The notes under the pieces are model-generated. The model did not search any database. It saw nothing but the letters and a program-made list of their open reading frames with translations, and had not been told where the DNA came from. The translations under genes and the position numbers were made by a program. From assembly GCA_009699205.1 (NCBI GenBank), contig WLOP01000009.1, forward strand, positions 1 through 55,699: DNA of 55,699 nt, given 5' to 3'. Of the stretch, positions 8,631-16,447 are shown one piece after another (positions within the stretch are counted from its first letter, which is position 1; the number at the start of each line of letters is the position of its first letter). Source of the DNA: Actinomycetota bacterium (GTDB taxonomy: Bacteria; Actinomycetota; Actinomycetes; Nanopelagicales; Nanopelagicaceae).

Positions 8631-10403
8631 CTAATTCTCCAGGGAAAGTGTTGCCGATAACCATTCGGCTTCAAGGGTGACCAGGGAATCTTTGGTTGAA
8701 GCAATTCCTGCAGCAAGTTCAATAAGGCGCTCAGGCGTGAATGACACTGCATCTTCTTCTGCAAGTAATGATGCGAGTTTGATGTTTGCCTTCTCAATTT
8801 GGCGGTCAAGACGAGCGATATCTTTCTTTATTTGGCGTTCTTGAGCCGCGTTCGAAACTTTCTTCACAGATGTTTCTGCTTGATTAGCAAGGTCAATCAT
8901 CGATTCGCGTTGCTCTAGATACTGCTCAACACCACGAGGCAGGTCTCGAAGTTCGCCGTCACCCAACAAACCAACAAAGCGATCGCAAACTCTCTCAAGA
9001 AAATATCGATCGTGCGAAATAACAAGGAGTGTCCCGCCAAAGCTATCTAACAAATCTTCAAGTTCTGTCAGTGTTTCAATATCAAAATCATTTGTCGGCT
9101 CATCAAGCAAGAGAACATTTGGGCTATCCATCAAGAGGCGAGTTAGCTGCAAGCGGCGTTTTTCTCCGCCTGAGAGATCTCCCACTGGAGTCCATTGGGA
9201 TTCGCGATCAAACCCCAGCCGCTCACACAGTTGCGAAGCTGAAAGAGTTTTACCGTTACCTAATTCCACATGAATAGCCACCTCTTCCACCGCTTCTAGT
9301 ACTCGCCACATGGGATTGAGTTCGTCTAAATGCTGGGTAAGAAATGCTGGTTTAACTGTAATTCCCGTAACTAATTTGCCTGCGGATGGTTTAATTTCTC
9401 CAGCTAACATCCGCATTAGCGTTGTCTTTCCCGCACCATTGATTCCGACAATGCCGATGCGATCTCCCGGGCCAACATTCCAGTAGATGTCATCCAAGAT
9501 TTCTTTCTCTCCTGCGCGCACTTGTGCGTGCTGAACTTCATAGACAGTCTTACCTAGTCGATTAAGTGCAAAGCGAAGAAGTTCGGTCGTGTCTCGAGGT
9601 GGCGGTTCAGATGAAATTAATTCATTAGCTGCATCGACACGGAATTTGGGTTTTACAGTTTGAGCCGGAGCGCCACGACGTAACCAAGCGAGTTCTTTCC
9701 GGATTAACTGATTACGCCGTCCTTCCATTGCTGATGCTTGGCGAGCGCGCTCTGCTTTGGCTAATACGTATGAGGAATATCCACCGTCGTACTCCTCAAT
9801 CTTGCCTCTGACAACTTCCCACGTCCTGTCTGTGACAGCGTCAAGAAACCAACGATCGTGGGTAATAACTGCTACCCCTAAGTTCTTCCGTTCATTAAGG
9901 TGGCGCGATAACCAAGCAACACCTTCAACATCTAGATGGTTTGTAGGTTCATCTAAGAGGATTAAATCCAAATCATCGATGAGTAATTTTGCTAAACCTA
10001 CACGGCGGCGTTCGCCCCCCGAGAGCGCAGCAAATTGTCTATCTAGGAGTTCATCTGAATGCCCACCAAAGAGACCGTCAAAAATTTCGCGGATTCCTGA
10101 TTCGCGCGCCCATTCATGTTTGGGCTTATTTCCTAGAACAACATCTCGAACACTTGCCGATGGTTCTGCAATGTCTACCTGTGACAACAGACCTATATTC
10201 ATAGAGCCCGCGCGAGTTACCCGTCCTTTATCAGGAGCTTCGATCCCGGCAATGACTTTTAATAAGGTGCTCTTACCGCAACCGTTACGACCGACGATCC
10301 CTATTCGATCTCCATCGGAAATTCCCAGGGAAACCTCATCAAGTAATTGCTTGATATCAAAGGCTTTTGAAACGCCCTCAAGATTGACTAAGTTGCGCGC
10401 CAT
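8631..10403 (-). CDS. ABC-F family ATPase (Uup-like)
   Basis: About 590 residues with two ABC domains and no membrane segment. Domain 1 has Walker A GRNGCGKST, signature LSGGERRR and Walker B LILLDEPTNHLD. Domain 2 has GINGAGKTT, LSGGEKRR and LLLDEPTNDFD. The C-terminal ~75 residues form a charged coiled coil (QAERQIKKDIARLDRQIEKA), as in Uup-type ABC-F proteins that act on ribosomes. I start it at the ATG at 10403 (MARNLVNLEGVSKAF); upstream in-frame codons would run into the divergent dedA gene. A TAGGTT hexamer 8 nt before this ATG fits leaderless initiation. Confidence 0.9.
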   Translation of the reverse strand: MARNLVNLEGVSKAFDIKQLLDEVSLGISDGDRIGIVGRNGCGKSTLLKVIAGIEAPDKGRVTRAGSMNIGLLSQVDIAEPSASVRDVVLGNKPKHEWARESGIREIFDGLFGGHSDELLDRQFAALSGGERRRVGLAKLLIDDLDLILLDEPTNHLDVEGVAWLSRHLNERKNLGVAVITHDRWFLDAVTDRTWEVVRGKIEEYDGGYSSYVLAKAERARQASAMEGRRNQLIRKELAWLRRGAPAQTVKPKFRVDAANELISSEPPPRDTTELLRFALNRLGKTVYEVQHAQVRAGEKEILDDIYWNVGPGDRIGIVGINGAGKTTLMRMLAGEIKPSAGKLVTGITVKPAFLTQHLDELNPMWRVLEAVEEVAIHVELGNGKTLSASQLCERLGFDRESQWTPVGDLSGGEKRRLQLTRLLMDSPNVLLLDEPTNDFDIETLTELEDLLDSFGGTLLVISHDRYFLERVCDRFVGLLGDGELRDLPRGVEQYLEQRESMIDLANQAETSVKKVSNAAQERQIKKDIARLDRQIEKANIKLASLLAEEDAVSFTPERLIELAAGIASTKDSLVTLEAEWLSATLSLEN

Positions 10404-10411
10404 GATGGGAG

Positions 10412-10427
10412 AACCTACCAATAGGAT
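10412..10427. promoter_or_regulatory. Compact divergent leaderless promoters for ABC-F and DedA genes
   Basis: Only 30 bp separate the two start codons. On the plus strand TAGGAT (10422-10427) is 6 nt before the ATG at 10434. On the minus strand TAGGTT (10412-10417) is 8 nt before the ATG at 10403. Neither side has a ribosome binding site, so two leaderless promoters seem to overlap back to back. Confidence 0.5.
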
Positions 10428-10433
10428 TACCCA

Positions 10434-11060
10434 ATGTCGCATTGGATAGAAACCACAGCTCAATGGTTGGTGAGCCACAATCTTCAGGTTCCGCTATTTG
10501 CACTGCTCATCCTCCTTGCTTTTGCTGAAGCTGCTGCATTTATTGGATTTGTTCTTCCAGGTGAAACTTCGCTTCTTATTGGAGGAGTTCTCGCTCATGA
10601 AAAGGTGTGGCCCGTATGGCTATTCCTAATATGCGCAATCATTGGAGCAATTGCCGGGGACTCAGTTGGTTATGAAGTTGGTAAACATTTTGGTCCTAAA
10701 ATTGAAGTTTCCCGTTTAGGCCGCTTAGTTGGTGCCAAACGTTGGGCACTGGCGCAACACATATTCGACAAATATCACGGTGGAGCTATCTTTTTTGGTC
10801 GGGCGCAAGCATTGCTTCGTGCCCTTGTTCCTGCACTTGCTGGCATGAATAGAGTGCCTTATCGAACATTCCTAAAATGGAACGCTGCGGGGGGAATAGT
10901 TTTCTCGACAGTTGTCGTTTTGCTTGGATATGAATTTGCAAGCCAGTTGACGAAATTGGAAGCGGCTCTCAAGTACTGGGCTATCGCCTTCTTAACTATT
11001 GTTATCACCTTGATTCTGATTCTTAAGCGCAAATTAGAAAGTAAATTAGAAACCGATTAA
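10434..11060 (+). CDS. DedA-family membrane protein (second copy)
   Basis: A 208-residue membrane protein with the DedA pattern: FAEAAAFIGFVLPGETSLLIGG near the N-terminus, AGDSVGYEVGKHFG in the middle, and the arginine-containing FFGRAQALLRALVPALAGMN segment. It ends in a basic C-terminus (LILKRKLESKLETD). It is divergent from the ABC-F gene and followed after 21 bp by the Rieske protein. It is not a recent duplicate of the protein at 7102: only the family motifs are shared. Confidence 0.85.
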   Translation: MSHWIETTAQWLVSHNLQVPLFALLILLAFAEAAAFIGFVLPGETSLLIGGVLAHEKVWPVWLFLICAIIGAIAGDSVGYEVGKHFGPKIEVSRLGRLVGAKRWALAQHIFDKYHGGAIFFGRAQALLRALVPALAGMNRVPYRTFLKWNAAGGIVFSTVVVLLGYEFASQLTKLEAALKYWAIAFLTIVITLILILKRKLESKLETD

Positions 11061-11081
11061 CTACCAAGAAAAGGTTAAAAG

Positions 11082-11501
11082 ATGATACGTATAAACCGTC
11101 GCCAACTCATTGCTCTGGGGACTGCACTGGTACCAAGTTTTTTATTGCGAAATAGCGGTTCAGCAGAAGCTGCAACCGCCGGCACTAAAGTAACTAAATC
11201 TTCGACAATCAAGGTTGGACAAACTAAAGTATTCACTGGTCAGACAACATCGGGCCAAAGAATGGAATTGATTCTCACTAGAACTAAAAAGGGTCTTTTT
11301 GCACTTAATGGTGCCTGTACTCACCAAGGGTGCGCCGTTAGCCCACAAGGTGCAAAGTTGATCTGCCCTTGTCACGGATCCATTTTTGCTAATGACACGG
11401 GTGCATGCATTATGGGACCTAATGGGGCACCAAAGAATTCGTTACTGCCCTTAGCTAAATTCACAACCACAGAAAAAGGCGGTTATATCTATATTAAGTA
11501 G
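11082..11501 (+). CDS. Small exported Rieske [2Fe-2S] protein
   Basis: A 139-residue protein with an N-terminal export signal containing twin arginines (MIRINRRQLIALGTAL) and an Ala-rich cleavage region near 28-32, consistent with Tat export of a folded iron-sulfur protein. The Rieske ligands are both present: CTHQGC (~84-89) and CPCHGS (~101-106). It is far shorter than the bc1-complex Rieske subunit and has no membrane-anchored cytochrome partner nearby. It is probably a stand-alone electron carrier whose partner is unknown. AAAGGTTAAAAG precedes the ATG. Confidence 0.85.
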   Translation: MIRINRRQLIALGTALVPSFLLRNSGSAEAATAGTKVTKSSTIKVGQTKVFTGQTTSGQRMELILTRTKKGLFALNGACTHQGCAVSPQGAKLICPCHGSIFANDTGACIMGPNGAPKNSLLPLAKFTTTEKGGYIYIK

Positions 11502-11510
11502 CGCGTGAAA

Positions 11511-11539
11511 TGACTTTCATACGCTTGACCAATTAGACT
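11511..11539 (+). promoter_or_regulatory. Promoter of the glycan island, leaderless
   Basis: TGACTT (11511-11516), a 17-bp spacer and TAGACT (11534-11539), then 6 nt to the ATG at 11546. The -35 lies inside an imperfect inverted repeat (11503-11524, GCGTGAAA with TTTCATACGC) that could be an operator or the terminator hairpin of the Rieske gene. Confidence 0.5.
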
Positions 11540-11545
11540 TACCAA

Positions 11546-13327
11546 ATGCTGAAACATGACGAACTCCGTGATGATGTTCTGGTCTGCTCCTTTTATACAG
11601 ATGATGACTTCTATCGGGGACATGCCAAGCGCTTACAGGTGAGTTTAGAGAAACTTGGAATTGAAATTGTCCTCCGTGAGATCGTTAAACAACCAGGCGA
11701 AAACTGGGCTCAACTATGTCGCAAGAAAGTTGGCTTTATTGCTGAAGTCTGCGCAGCAAATCCAAATAAGAAAGTTTTTTGGATTGACGTAGACTGCGAT
11801 CTCTTTGAAATTCCTGATTATGTAATGAATTTCTCTGCCGACATAGTTGGCTTCCAACGTGGGTTCAGCACGCCGATGAAGATTGGTTATGCCACCCGCA
11901 CCCGTTTCTGGGAACCATGCTTCTGGGGAATTAACACAACCCCTCAAGCGCGAAAAATGATTGCGGATGCTCATGCTCTTGAGGAAAAATCAACTCTCAC
12001 TGCGACTGACGACTATTTCTTTGAAGAAGCCTGGCGTGCTAACTCTACAAATTTGAGTTTTCAGATCATTCCTTCGAGTGGAGTTATTGGTAAAGGCCGC
12101 CATTCCGAACTTTCACGAAATGCTTTCTTCTATTTTGGTTCAAGTGGCAATGTTGCAGAATTCAAAGGGAAAGTGCAACAACACTCAGGTGGCGATTATC
12201 GGGCACCTTTTAATCCTCGAAAAATTGCTCTTCGATATGCAAAGAAAGTGGAGAGGAGGCTTTCTAATAAGACTTCTTTCGTGCTTCGTGCTTTCGTTGA
12301 TGGCATTGGCATTACAGGACTTCTCACCGCTAAAGGTGCCAATGAGAAATCTCCTAACTCTGAGGCAATTTCCGGCTTCTTGCGAAGAAGCCTTAAGACC
12401 GATAGCGGCCTAACGGTAAAAGAAATTGAAGATTTCAAGGCACAAACAATTCTTAACCCTGCTGAACGCTCTTCTTTACGAGCTGCTGAAACTTATCTCG
12501 CGTATAGCAGCCGCAAATCAAATGAAGAATTTGTCTTAGCTTGGTGGCCAAGGCCATTCCCGGGAAATTTCGGGGATTGGTTGAGTCCATATATTTTTAG
12601 CCACTACACAGATAAGAAGATTGTTTTCCAGAATCCCTCCCGCCGTGCACATAAAAAGCACATCATCGCTATCGGCTCAATTGGGCGATTCATCAAGAAG
12701 AACTCGGTAGTTGTGGGTACAGGCATCAGCAGCCCCGAGAACAAGTTGCAAAAGAAGGCTCACTACATCTCGCTCCGAGGTCCAATTACCGCTGAATTAC
12801 TTGTTGAATCCGGTGGGCCCCGCGTGACAAGTTTTGGTGATCCAGCGATTGTCTTATCTCGAGTATTCCCAGTTTCGCGCTCAACCACGAATGGCCGTGT
12901 TGCATTTATCCGCCACCACGCTCACCGCCAACTACCTGTTAATCTCACGGAAAATATGGATGAGATATCGGTTCTCCTCTCGCACCCCACTGAAATTGAA
13001 GAGTTTCTTCGCCAACTGAATTCTTATGACTCTGTTGTCACAAGCGCAATGCATGTATTTATCACCTGTCAAAGTTATGGCATTCCATGCGCCCTTATTA
13101 AGTTTGAACAGTTCAAAGAAGCGGTTCACGGAACGGGAATCAAATACCCTGACTACTCCCTCGGTGCTGGCCTAGACGAGGTAAATCCTCACAGCGTTGC
13201 GTTGGACTTTAGATCGATTGATTTTGCTCCTCTCACTTCCGTGCAAACTCCTTCTAGCGCCAAAATGGATGAGGTAGAGAAAGCAATTAGAGACGGTTTA
13301 GCACTTTTCGATAAGAAGAAGAAATGA
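11546..13327 (+). CDS. Two-domain protein: glycosyltransferase-like N-terminus, polysaccharide pyruvyl transferase C-terminus
   Basis: 593 residues. The first ~200 resemble a GT-A nucleotide-sugar transferase: VLVCSFYTDDDFYRG at the start and a DxD motif in KVFWIDVDCDLF (D81, D83). After a linker, residues ~330-560 match polysaccharide pyruvyl transferases: WWPRPFPGNFGDWLSPY, the GTGISSPE loop, ISLRGPITAELL and a late VVTSAMHVFITCQSYGIP. The family adds pyruvate ketals to surface or wall glycans. No signal peptide, so cytoplasmic glycan assembly is expected. The stop overlaps the next gene by four bases (ATGA), starting an operon through 14875. Confidence 0.78.
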   Translation: MLKHDELRDDVLVCSFYTDDDFYRGHAKRLQVSLEKLGIEIVLREIVKQPGENWAQLCRKKVGFIAEVCAANPNKKVFWIDVDCDLFEIPDYVMNFSADIVGFQRGFSTPMKIGYATRTRFWEPCFWGINTTPQARKMIADAHALEEKSTLTATDDYFFEEAWRANSTNLSFQIIPSSGVIGKGRHSELSRNAFFYFGSSGNVAEFKGKVQQHSGGDYRAPFNPRKIALRYAKKVERRLSNKTSFVLRAFVDGIGITGLLTAKGANEKSPNSEAISGFLRRSLKTDSGLTVKEIEDFKAQTILNPAERSSLRAAETYLAYSSRKSNEEFVLAWWPRPFPGNFGDWLSPYIFSHYTDKKIVFQNPSRRAHKKHIIAIGSIGRFIKKNSVVVGTGISSPENKLQKKAHYISLRGPITAELLVESGGPRVTSFGDPAIVLSRVFPVSRSTTNGRVAFIRHHAHRQLPVNLTENMDEISVLLSHPTEIEEFLRQLNSYDSVVTSAMHVFITCQSYGIPCALIKFEQFKEAVHGTGIKYPDYSLGAGLDEVNPHSVALDFRSIDFAPLTSVQTPSSAKMDEVEKAIRDGLALFDKKKK

Positions 13328-14097
13328 TTTTCGCAAGCAAACGCTTATATGAAGCTTTTAAGCTTCTCTTCCCGCCTGGAAGATTTAGATATCTTCTAGT
13401 GGGATTAGTTCTTCTCGCAGCAATTATTTCTTTGACCGAAATGCTTGTAGCTAAGCTCTTCTCTACTATTGTGCTGGAATCTCATAAAGGTGATACGCAC
13501 GCCTTCATCAAGAACTCGATTCTCTTCTTTGCTGTTTTCTTGATCACTCGAACTGCTCACTTCGTTCAGAAGGTTTATCGCGTTAGCGTTTTTGATAAAG
13601 CATTTCTATCTTCCGAAACTAAAGTTGCCAGGCTTGCAGAAAGTTGGCGTTGGGCTTTAGCTTTTGAACTAACTTCAGTGCTAACTTTATTGACGCAGTT
13701 AATCGTGATTTCTCTCTATTTTGTCTATATGAATCCTCTCATGGGGCTAATGAACTTAACCTTCTCTCTTTTGGTAATGCAATGCTTAGGGTTTCTTTTC
13801 AAGCGGCAATTAGCCTCACAGCTTGGTTTTGTTGAAAAGAAGAAGAATAGAGAGCATGTTGAAACATCAGTGCGTGTCGCCAGTCGTATTCGATCCGGTG
13901 AAATCGGTGCGCTCATAGCAGGTATCGGCATGCTCTTCGTACTCGCGGCTCTTCTTGTCCTTAGTTATAAGAACGTCATTACCGCTTCAAACACCATAGT
14001 CTTCTTCTTTGGCATCAGAATGCTCAATCACAGCCTTCAATCAATATCTTCAGGGCTCATGCGTTTTGCTAGGGCAAGTGCTAACAGTGACGAGTAA
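13324..14097 (+). CDS. Orphan ABC-exporter-like transmembrane domain without ATPase
   Basis: 257 residues with about six hydrophobic segments (e.g. YLLVGLVLLAAIISLTEMLV near 24, SILFFAVFLITRTAHFV near 66, and FVLAALLVLSYKNVIT near 200). The order and the HFVQKVYRVSVFDKAF coupling-like region resemble the membrane half of a type I ABC exporter. There is no Walker A, signature or Walker B in this frame, and the next gene is a glycosyltransferase, so the ATPase half is absent. It overlaps the preceding gene by 4 bp. It may be a diverged flippase component that works with an ATPase encoded elsewhere. Function not assignable with certainty. Confidence 0.6.
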   Translation: MIFASKRLYEAFKLLFPPGRFRYLLVGLVLLAAIISLTEMLVAKLFSTIVLESHKGDTHAFIKNSILFFAVFLITRTAHFVQKVYRVSVFDKAFLSSETKVARLAESWRWALAFELTSVLTLLTQLIVISLYFVYMNPLMGLMNLTFSLLVMQCLGFLFKRQLASQLGFVEKKKNREHVETSVRVASRIRSGEIGALIAGIGMLFVLAALLVLSYKNVITASNTIVFFFGIRMLNHSLQSISSGLMRFARASANSDE

Positions 14098-14875
14098 TGA
14101 AAACGATTTAAACAGTGGCGAAGAGGTTTTAACTTTTGGTTTTTCAACTCTAGCTCAGCGCTATGAAGATATCGTTCTGCCTGAAGCTAAACCTTTTCAA
14201 GAAATCTTGATTGTGGTCCAGAACCCGACTGGCCTTTCCATTAATCTTCATTCGGAGCGAGAAGATATCCGAGTTGTTGAGCTCAAGAGTCTGGGAGTTG
14301 CCAAGAGCCGCAATGTTGCCATTTCGCAGGCTCGAGGGCGTTACATGATTTTCGCTGATGATGATGTTACTTTCAAAAAAGATGGCTTGATTGAGGCGTT
14401 GGAATATTTTGAAGCCAATCCAGATTGCACTCTTATTCTTGGCAAGACCGTAGATGAACATGGGCACCCACGAAAACGCTATCCGGTAAAGCACGAAAGA
14501 TTGACTCGTTACAACAGCGCTCGTGCCGGAACTATTGAAATGATGATCCGTATAGAGGCAATCCGAAGTGCTGGAATTACATTTGACGAGAATTTTGGTG
14601 CAGGGGCTGAAAATTTCTTAGGTGATGAATATATTTTTATATCTGATTTAGTAAAGAAGGGGTTGCGAGCTGATTACCTCCCAATAGTTCTTGCAGAACA
14701 TCCTGCAATAAGTTCGGGAAATGTCTGGGAAACCGAAAGGGACTTAAAGGTACGGGCACAAGTATTTAAAAGAGTTTTTGGAAAATGGGCTTTTTTTATT
14801 CGTATTGCGCTAGTTATTAGACAAATCCCGCGTGGGTTAAGTATTTCAAGGGCGCTCTTTTTCATAAAAGGTTAA
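14087..14875 (+). CDS. Glycosyltransferase family 2-like protein
   Basis: About 262 residues from GTG at 14087, which overlaps the end of the preceding gene by 11 bp; the frame stays open to 14009 but that start would bury 89 bp in the neighbour. It shows the GT2 pattern: AKSRNVAISQARGRYMIFADDDVTF (nucleotide-sugar site with DDD) and a later GDEYIFISDLVKKG segment that corresponds to the catalytic acid region. The middle (AGTIEMMIRIEAIRSAG) is typical of surface-glycan GT2 enzymes. It is the last gene of the glycan operon. Donor and acceptor unknown. Confidence 0.75.
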   Translation: MTSNENDLNSGEEVLTFGFSTLAQRYEDIVLPEAKPFQEILIVVQNPTGLSINLHSEREDIRVVELKSLGVAKSRNVAISQARGRYMIFADDDVTFKKDGLIEALEYFEANPDCTLILGKTVDEHGHPRKRYPVKHERLTRYNSARAGTIEMMIRIEAIRSAGITFDENFGAGAENFLGDEYIFISDLVKKGLRADYLPIVLAEHPAISSGNVWETERDLKVRAQVFKRVFGKWAFFIRIALVIRQIPRGLSISRALFFIKG

Positions 14876-14900
14876 GAGTTTTACGCGTAAACCGCATCCG

Positions 14901-14928
14901 TTGCATTAACTTTTTTCGCTGGTAGACT
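14901..14928 (+). promoter_or_regulatory. Promoter upstream of the aminotransferase
   Basis: TTGCAT (14901-14906), a 16-bp spacer and TAGACT (14923-14928). Transcription would begin near 14935 and leave a leader of about 50 nt. That leader contains AGGAG at 14950-14954 followed by a short open frame and a hairpin (see the entry at 14963). Confidence 0.5.
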
Positions 14929-14962
14929 GCACCTATACAAAGCTCGGTTAGGAGCCTAGTTC

Positions 14963-15001
14963 GTGTATTCCAGCAGATCTGGAATATGTATGAACTTATA
15001 A
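14963..15001 (+). other. Possible leader ORF with overlapping hairpin before the aminotransferase
   Basis: GTG at 14963, 8 nt after AGGAG, opens a 12-codon frame (about MYSSRSGICMNL) ending TAA at 14999-15001, out of frame with the aminotransferase and overlapping its first ATG (14986). A perfect 7-bp inverted repeat, ATTCCAG/CTGGAAT with a 5-nt loop (14967-14985), ends exactly at that ATG. The best ribosome site here therefore serves the short frame, not the gene. It could be a translational switch, an operator, or chance. Confidence 0.35.
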
Positions 15002-16398
15002 AAATGCATACCAATGTCAACCATTCAAAAACATTTCGCTCAACACCTACTCATTCAAGGCCTCTGTCAGAAACAAAGTTAAGCGCTCTACTCGATCAAG
15101 AGTGGGCCCGTTTTAAAGATGGCACCACAGCCTCAAAGGATGAAAGCAAATTAGCAGTTGGTGTGCTGCCTTTAGGAGTTCCCTCAAGTTTCCAACATTG
15201 GGATCCCTATCCAATCTCCATTGTTTCGGCGCAAGGCGCCTGGATGACAGATGTAGATGGGCGCCGATTGCTCGACCTTTCAATGGGTTTCGGAGCAATG
15301 CTCGTAGGCCATCTCAATCCAGATGTCGTCAACGAAATCAAAGCGACACTTGAGGTCGGAACGCTCTTTGTTACTCCTTCGCCTATCTCTCGAGATGCGG
15401 CTCAACGAGTCTGTAAACGCTTCGCAATCGATCAGGTGAGATTCACAAACTCTGGCACCGAAGCCACTATGTATGCCGTACGTCTGGCAAGAGCTTTCAC
15501 AGGTAAGGGCGCGGTAGTGAAAATTGAGGGTGGCTACCACGGTAGCTATGACCCTCTGATGACTTCAGCAAAACCTTCATTGGATAAAGCTGGATCGGCC
15601 GAGGAGCCAACTCCTGTCTATCAGGACGGTTCAGTCTCTGGAGAAGTATTTGTCGTTCCTTATAACAACCTCGAAGCGCTCGAAAAAATATTCCGGAAAT
15701 CTGCTACCGACATTGCCTGCTTTATTCTTGAACCAGTTCTTGAAAACTTAGGAATCGTCCTCCCAGATGCTGGATATCTTGAGGGCGTCCGCGAACTCTG
15801 CGATCAACATGGCGTTGTTCTCATTTTTGATGAAGTTAAAACTGGACTTACTGCAGGGCCACAAGGCGCGGCACAACGTCTTGGTGTTCAGCCAGATCTT
15901 ATTTGTTTAGCTAAATCTATTGGCGGCGGAGTTCCGTTGGCTGCCTTCGGTGGCAAACAGAAATATATGGATGCACTTAGCGATGGACGCTTTGCACACT
16001 TTGGTACTTTTAACGGAAATCCATTGGCTATGGCTGGTATCCGTGCCGTTGACAATATTTGTACAACGCAAGCACTTGAACGTGCAGAATCGTTTAACCT
16101 TCAAGCCCTTGAGCGAATCAGCAGGATTATTGAAGAGTATGAACTTCCTGCTCATACTGTTGGTTTTGGTGTGAAAGGTTGCGTCACTTGGTCACCAACT
16201 CCAGTACGTAACTATCGCGATTACAAAGCCACAGATTTCACAATTGCTGAGCTCTCTTGGCTTTGGTCGCTCAATCGCGGAATCATCACGCCTCCAGGGT
16301 TAGATGAGCAATGGCTCATCAGTTTGGCTCACGGCCAAGAGGAGATCGATATTCTCGTTGAGGATTTCCGTCTGCTCGCCGTGGCACTAAGGAGCTAA
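14986..16398 (+). CDS. Class III aminotransferase, glutamate-1-semialdehyde aminomutase-like
   Basis: 470 residues of PLP fold type I. Recognisable are LLDLSMGFGAMLVGH, the phosphate-binding FTNSGTEATMYAVRLARA, GYHGSYDP, the cofactor Asp in IFDEVKTGL and the Schiff-base lysine in LICLAKSIGGGVPLAAFGG, ending with GTFNGNPLAMAG. It resembles the GSAM branch but its N-terminus lacks the standard HemL opening and it is ~40 residues longer, so it is more likely a GSAM-like transaminase than HemL itself. Start choice is uncertain: ATG 14986 or ATG 15004. It precedes the LacI regulator by 49 bp. Confidence 0.78.
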   Translation: MYELIKMHTNVNHSKTFRSTPTHSRPLSETKLSALLDQEWARFKDGTTASKDESKLAVGVLPLGVPSSFQHWDPYPISIVSAQGAWMTDVDGRRLLDLSMGFGAMLVGHLNPDVVNEIKATLEVGTLFVTPSPISRDAAQRVCKRFAIDQVRFTNSGTEATMYAVRLARAFTGKGAVVKIEGGYHGSYDPLMTSAKPSLDKAGSAEEPTPVYQDGSVSGEVFVVPYNNLEALEKIFRKSATDIACFILEPVLENLGIVLPDAGYLEGVRELCDQHGVVLIFDEVKTGLTAGPQGAAQRLGVQPDLICLAKSIGGGVPLAAFGGKQKYMDALSDGRFAHFGTFNGNPLAMAGIRAVDNICTTQALERAESFNLQALERISRIIEEYELPAHTVGFGVKGCVTWSPTPVRNYRDYKATDFTIAELSWLWSLNRGIITPPGLDEQWLISLAHGQEEIDILVEDFRLLAVALRS

Positions 16399-16433
16399 TC
16401 ACTCCAAGGGTTGAGCTACTCCCATTGCTGGTT

Positions 16434-16439
16434 TAGACT
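16434..16439 (+). promoter_or_regulatory. -10 element of the LacI-type regulator gene
   Basis: TAGACT lies 8 nt before the ATG at 16448, with no ribosome binding site between them, fitting a leaderless transcript. The 14-bp operator found elsewhere in the locus is absent here, so the regulator seems not to control itself through that site. Confidence 0.45.
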
Positions 16440-16447
16440 CGCAAATT

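Noticed and set aside
9757-10449. Long open frame (230 codons) opposite the ABC-F gene
   Set aside because: It is a shadow of conserved ABC-F coding sequence, has Ser/Arg/Pro-rich low-sense composition and no family motifs.
11506-11519. TGAAATGACTTTCA before the glycan island, resembling the operator arms
   Set aside because: The central four bases (TGAC) are unlike the CG core of the five real sites, and the downstream genes are not glucan-related. It may belong to another regulator or a hairpin.
14009-14086. N-terminal extension of the GT2 glycosyltransferase
   Set aside because: It would overlap the preceding gene by 89 bp; the GTG at 14087 overlaps by only 11 bp and gives a sensible GT2 start.
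14986-16398. Aminotransferase as HemL of heme synthesis
   Set aside because: It shares the GSAM fold but lacks the usual HemL N-terminus, is longer, and lies beside glycan genes and a LacI regulator rather than hem genes.
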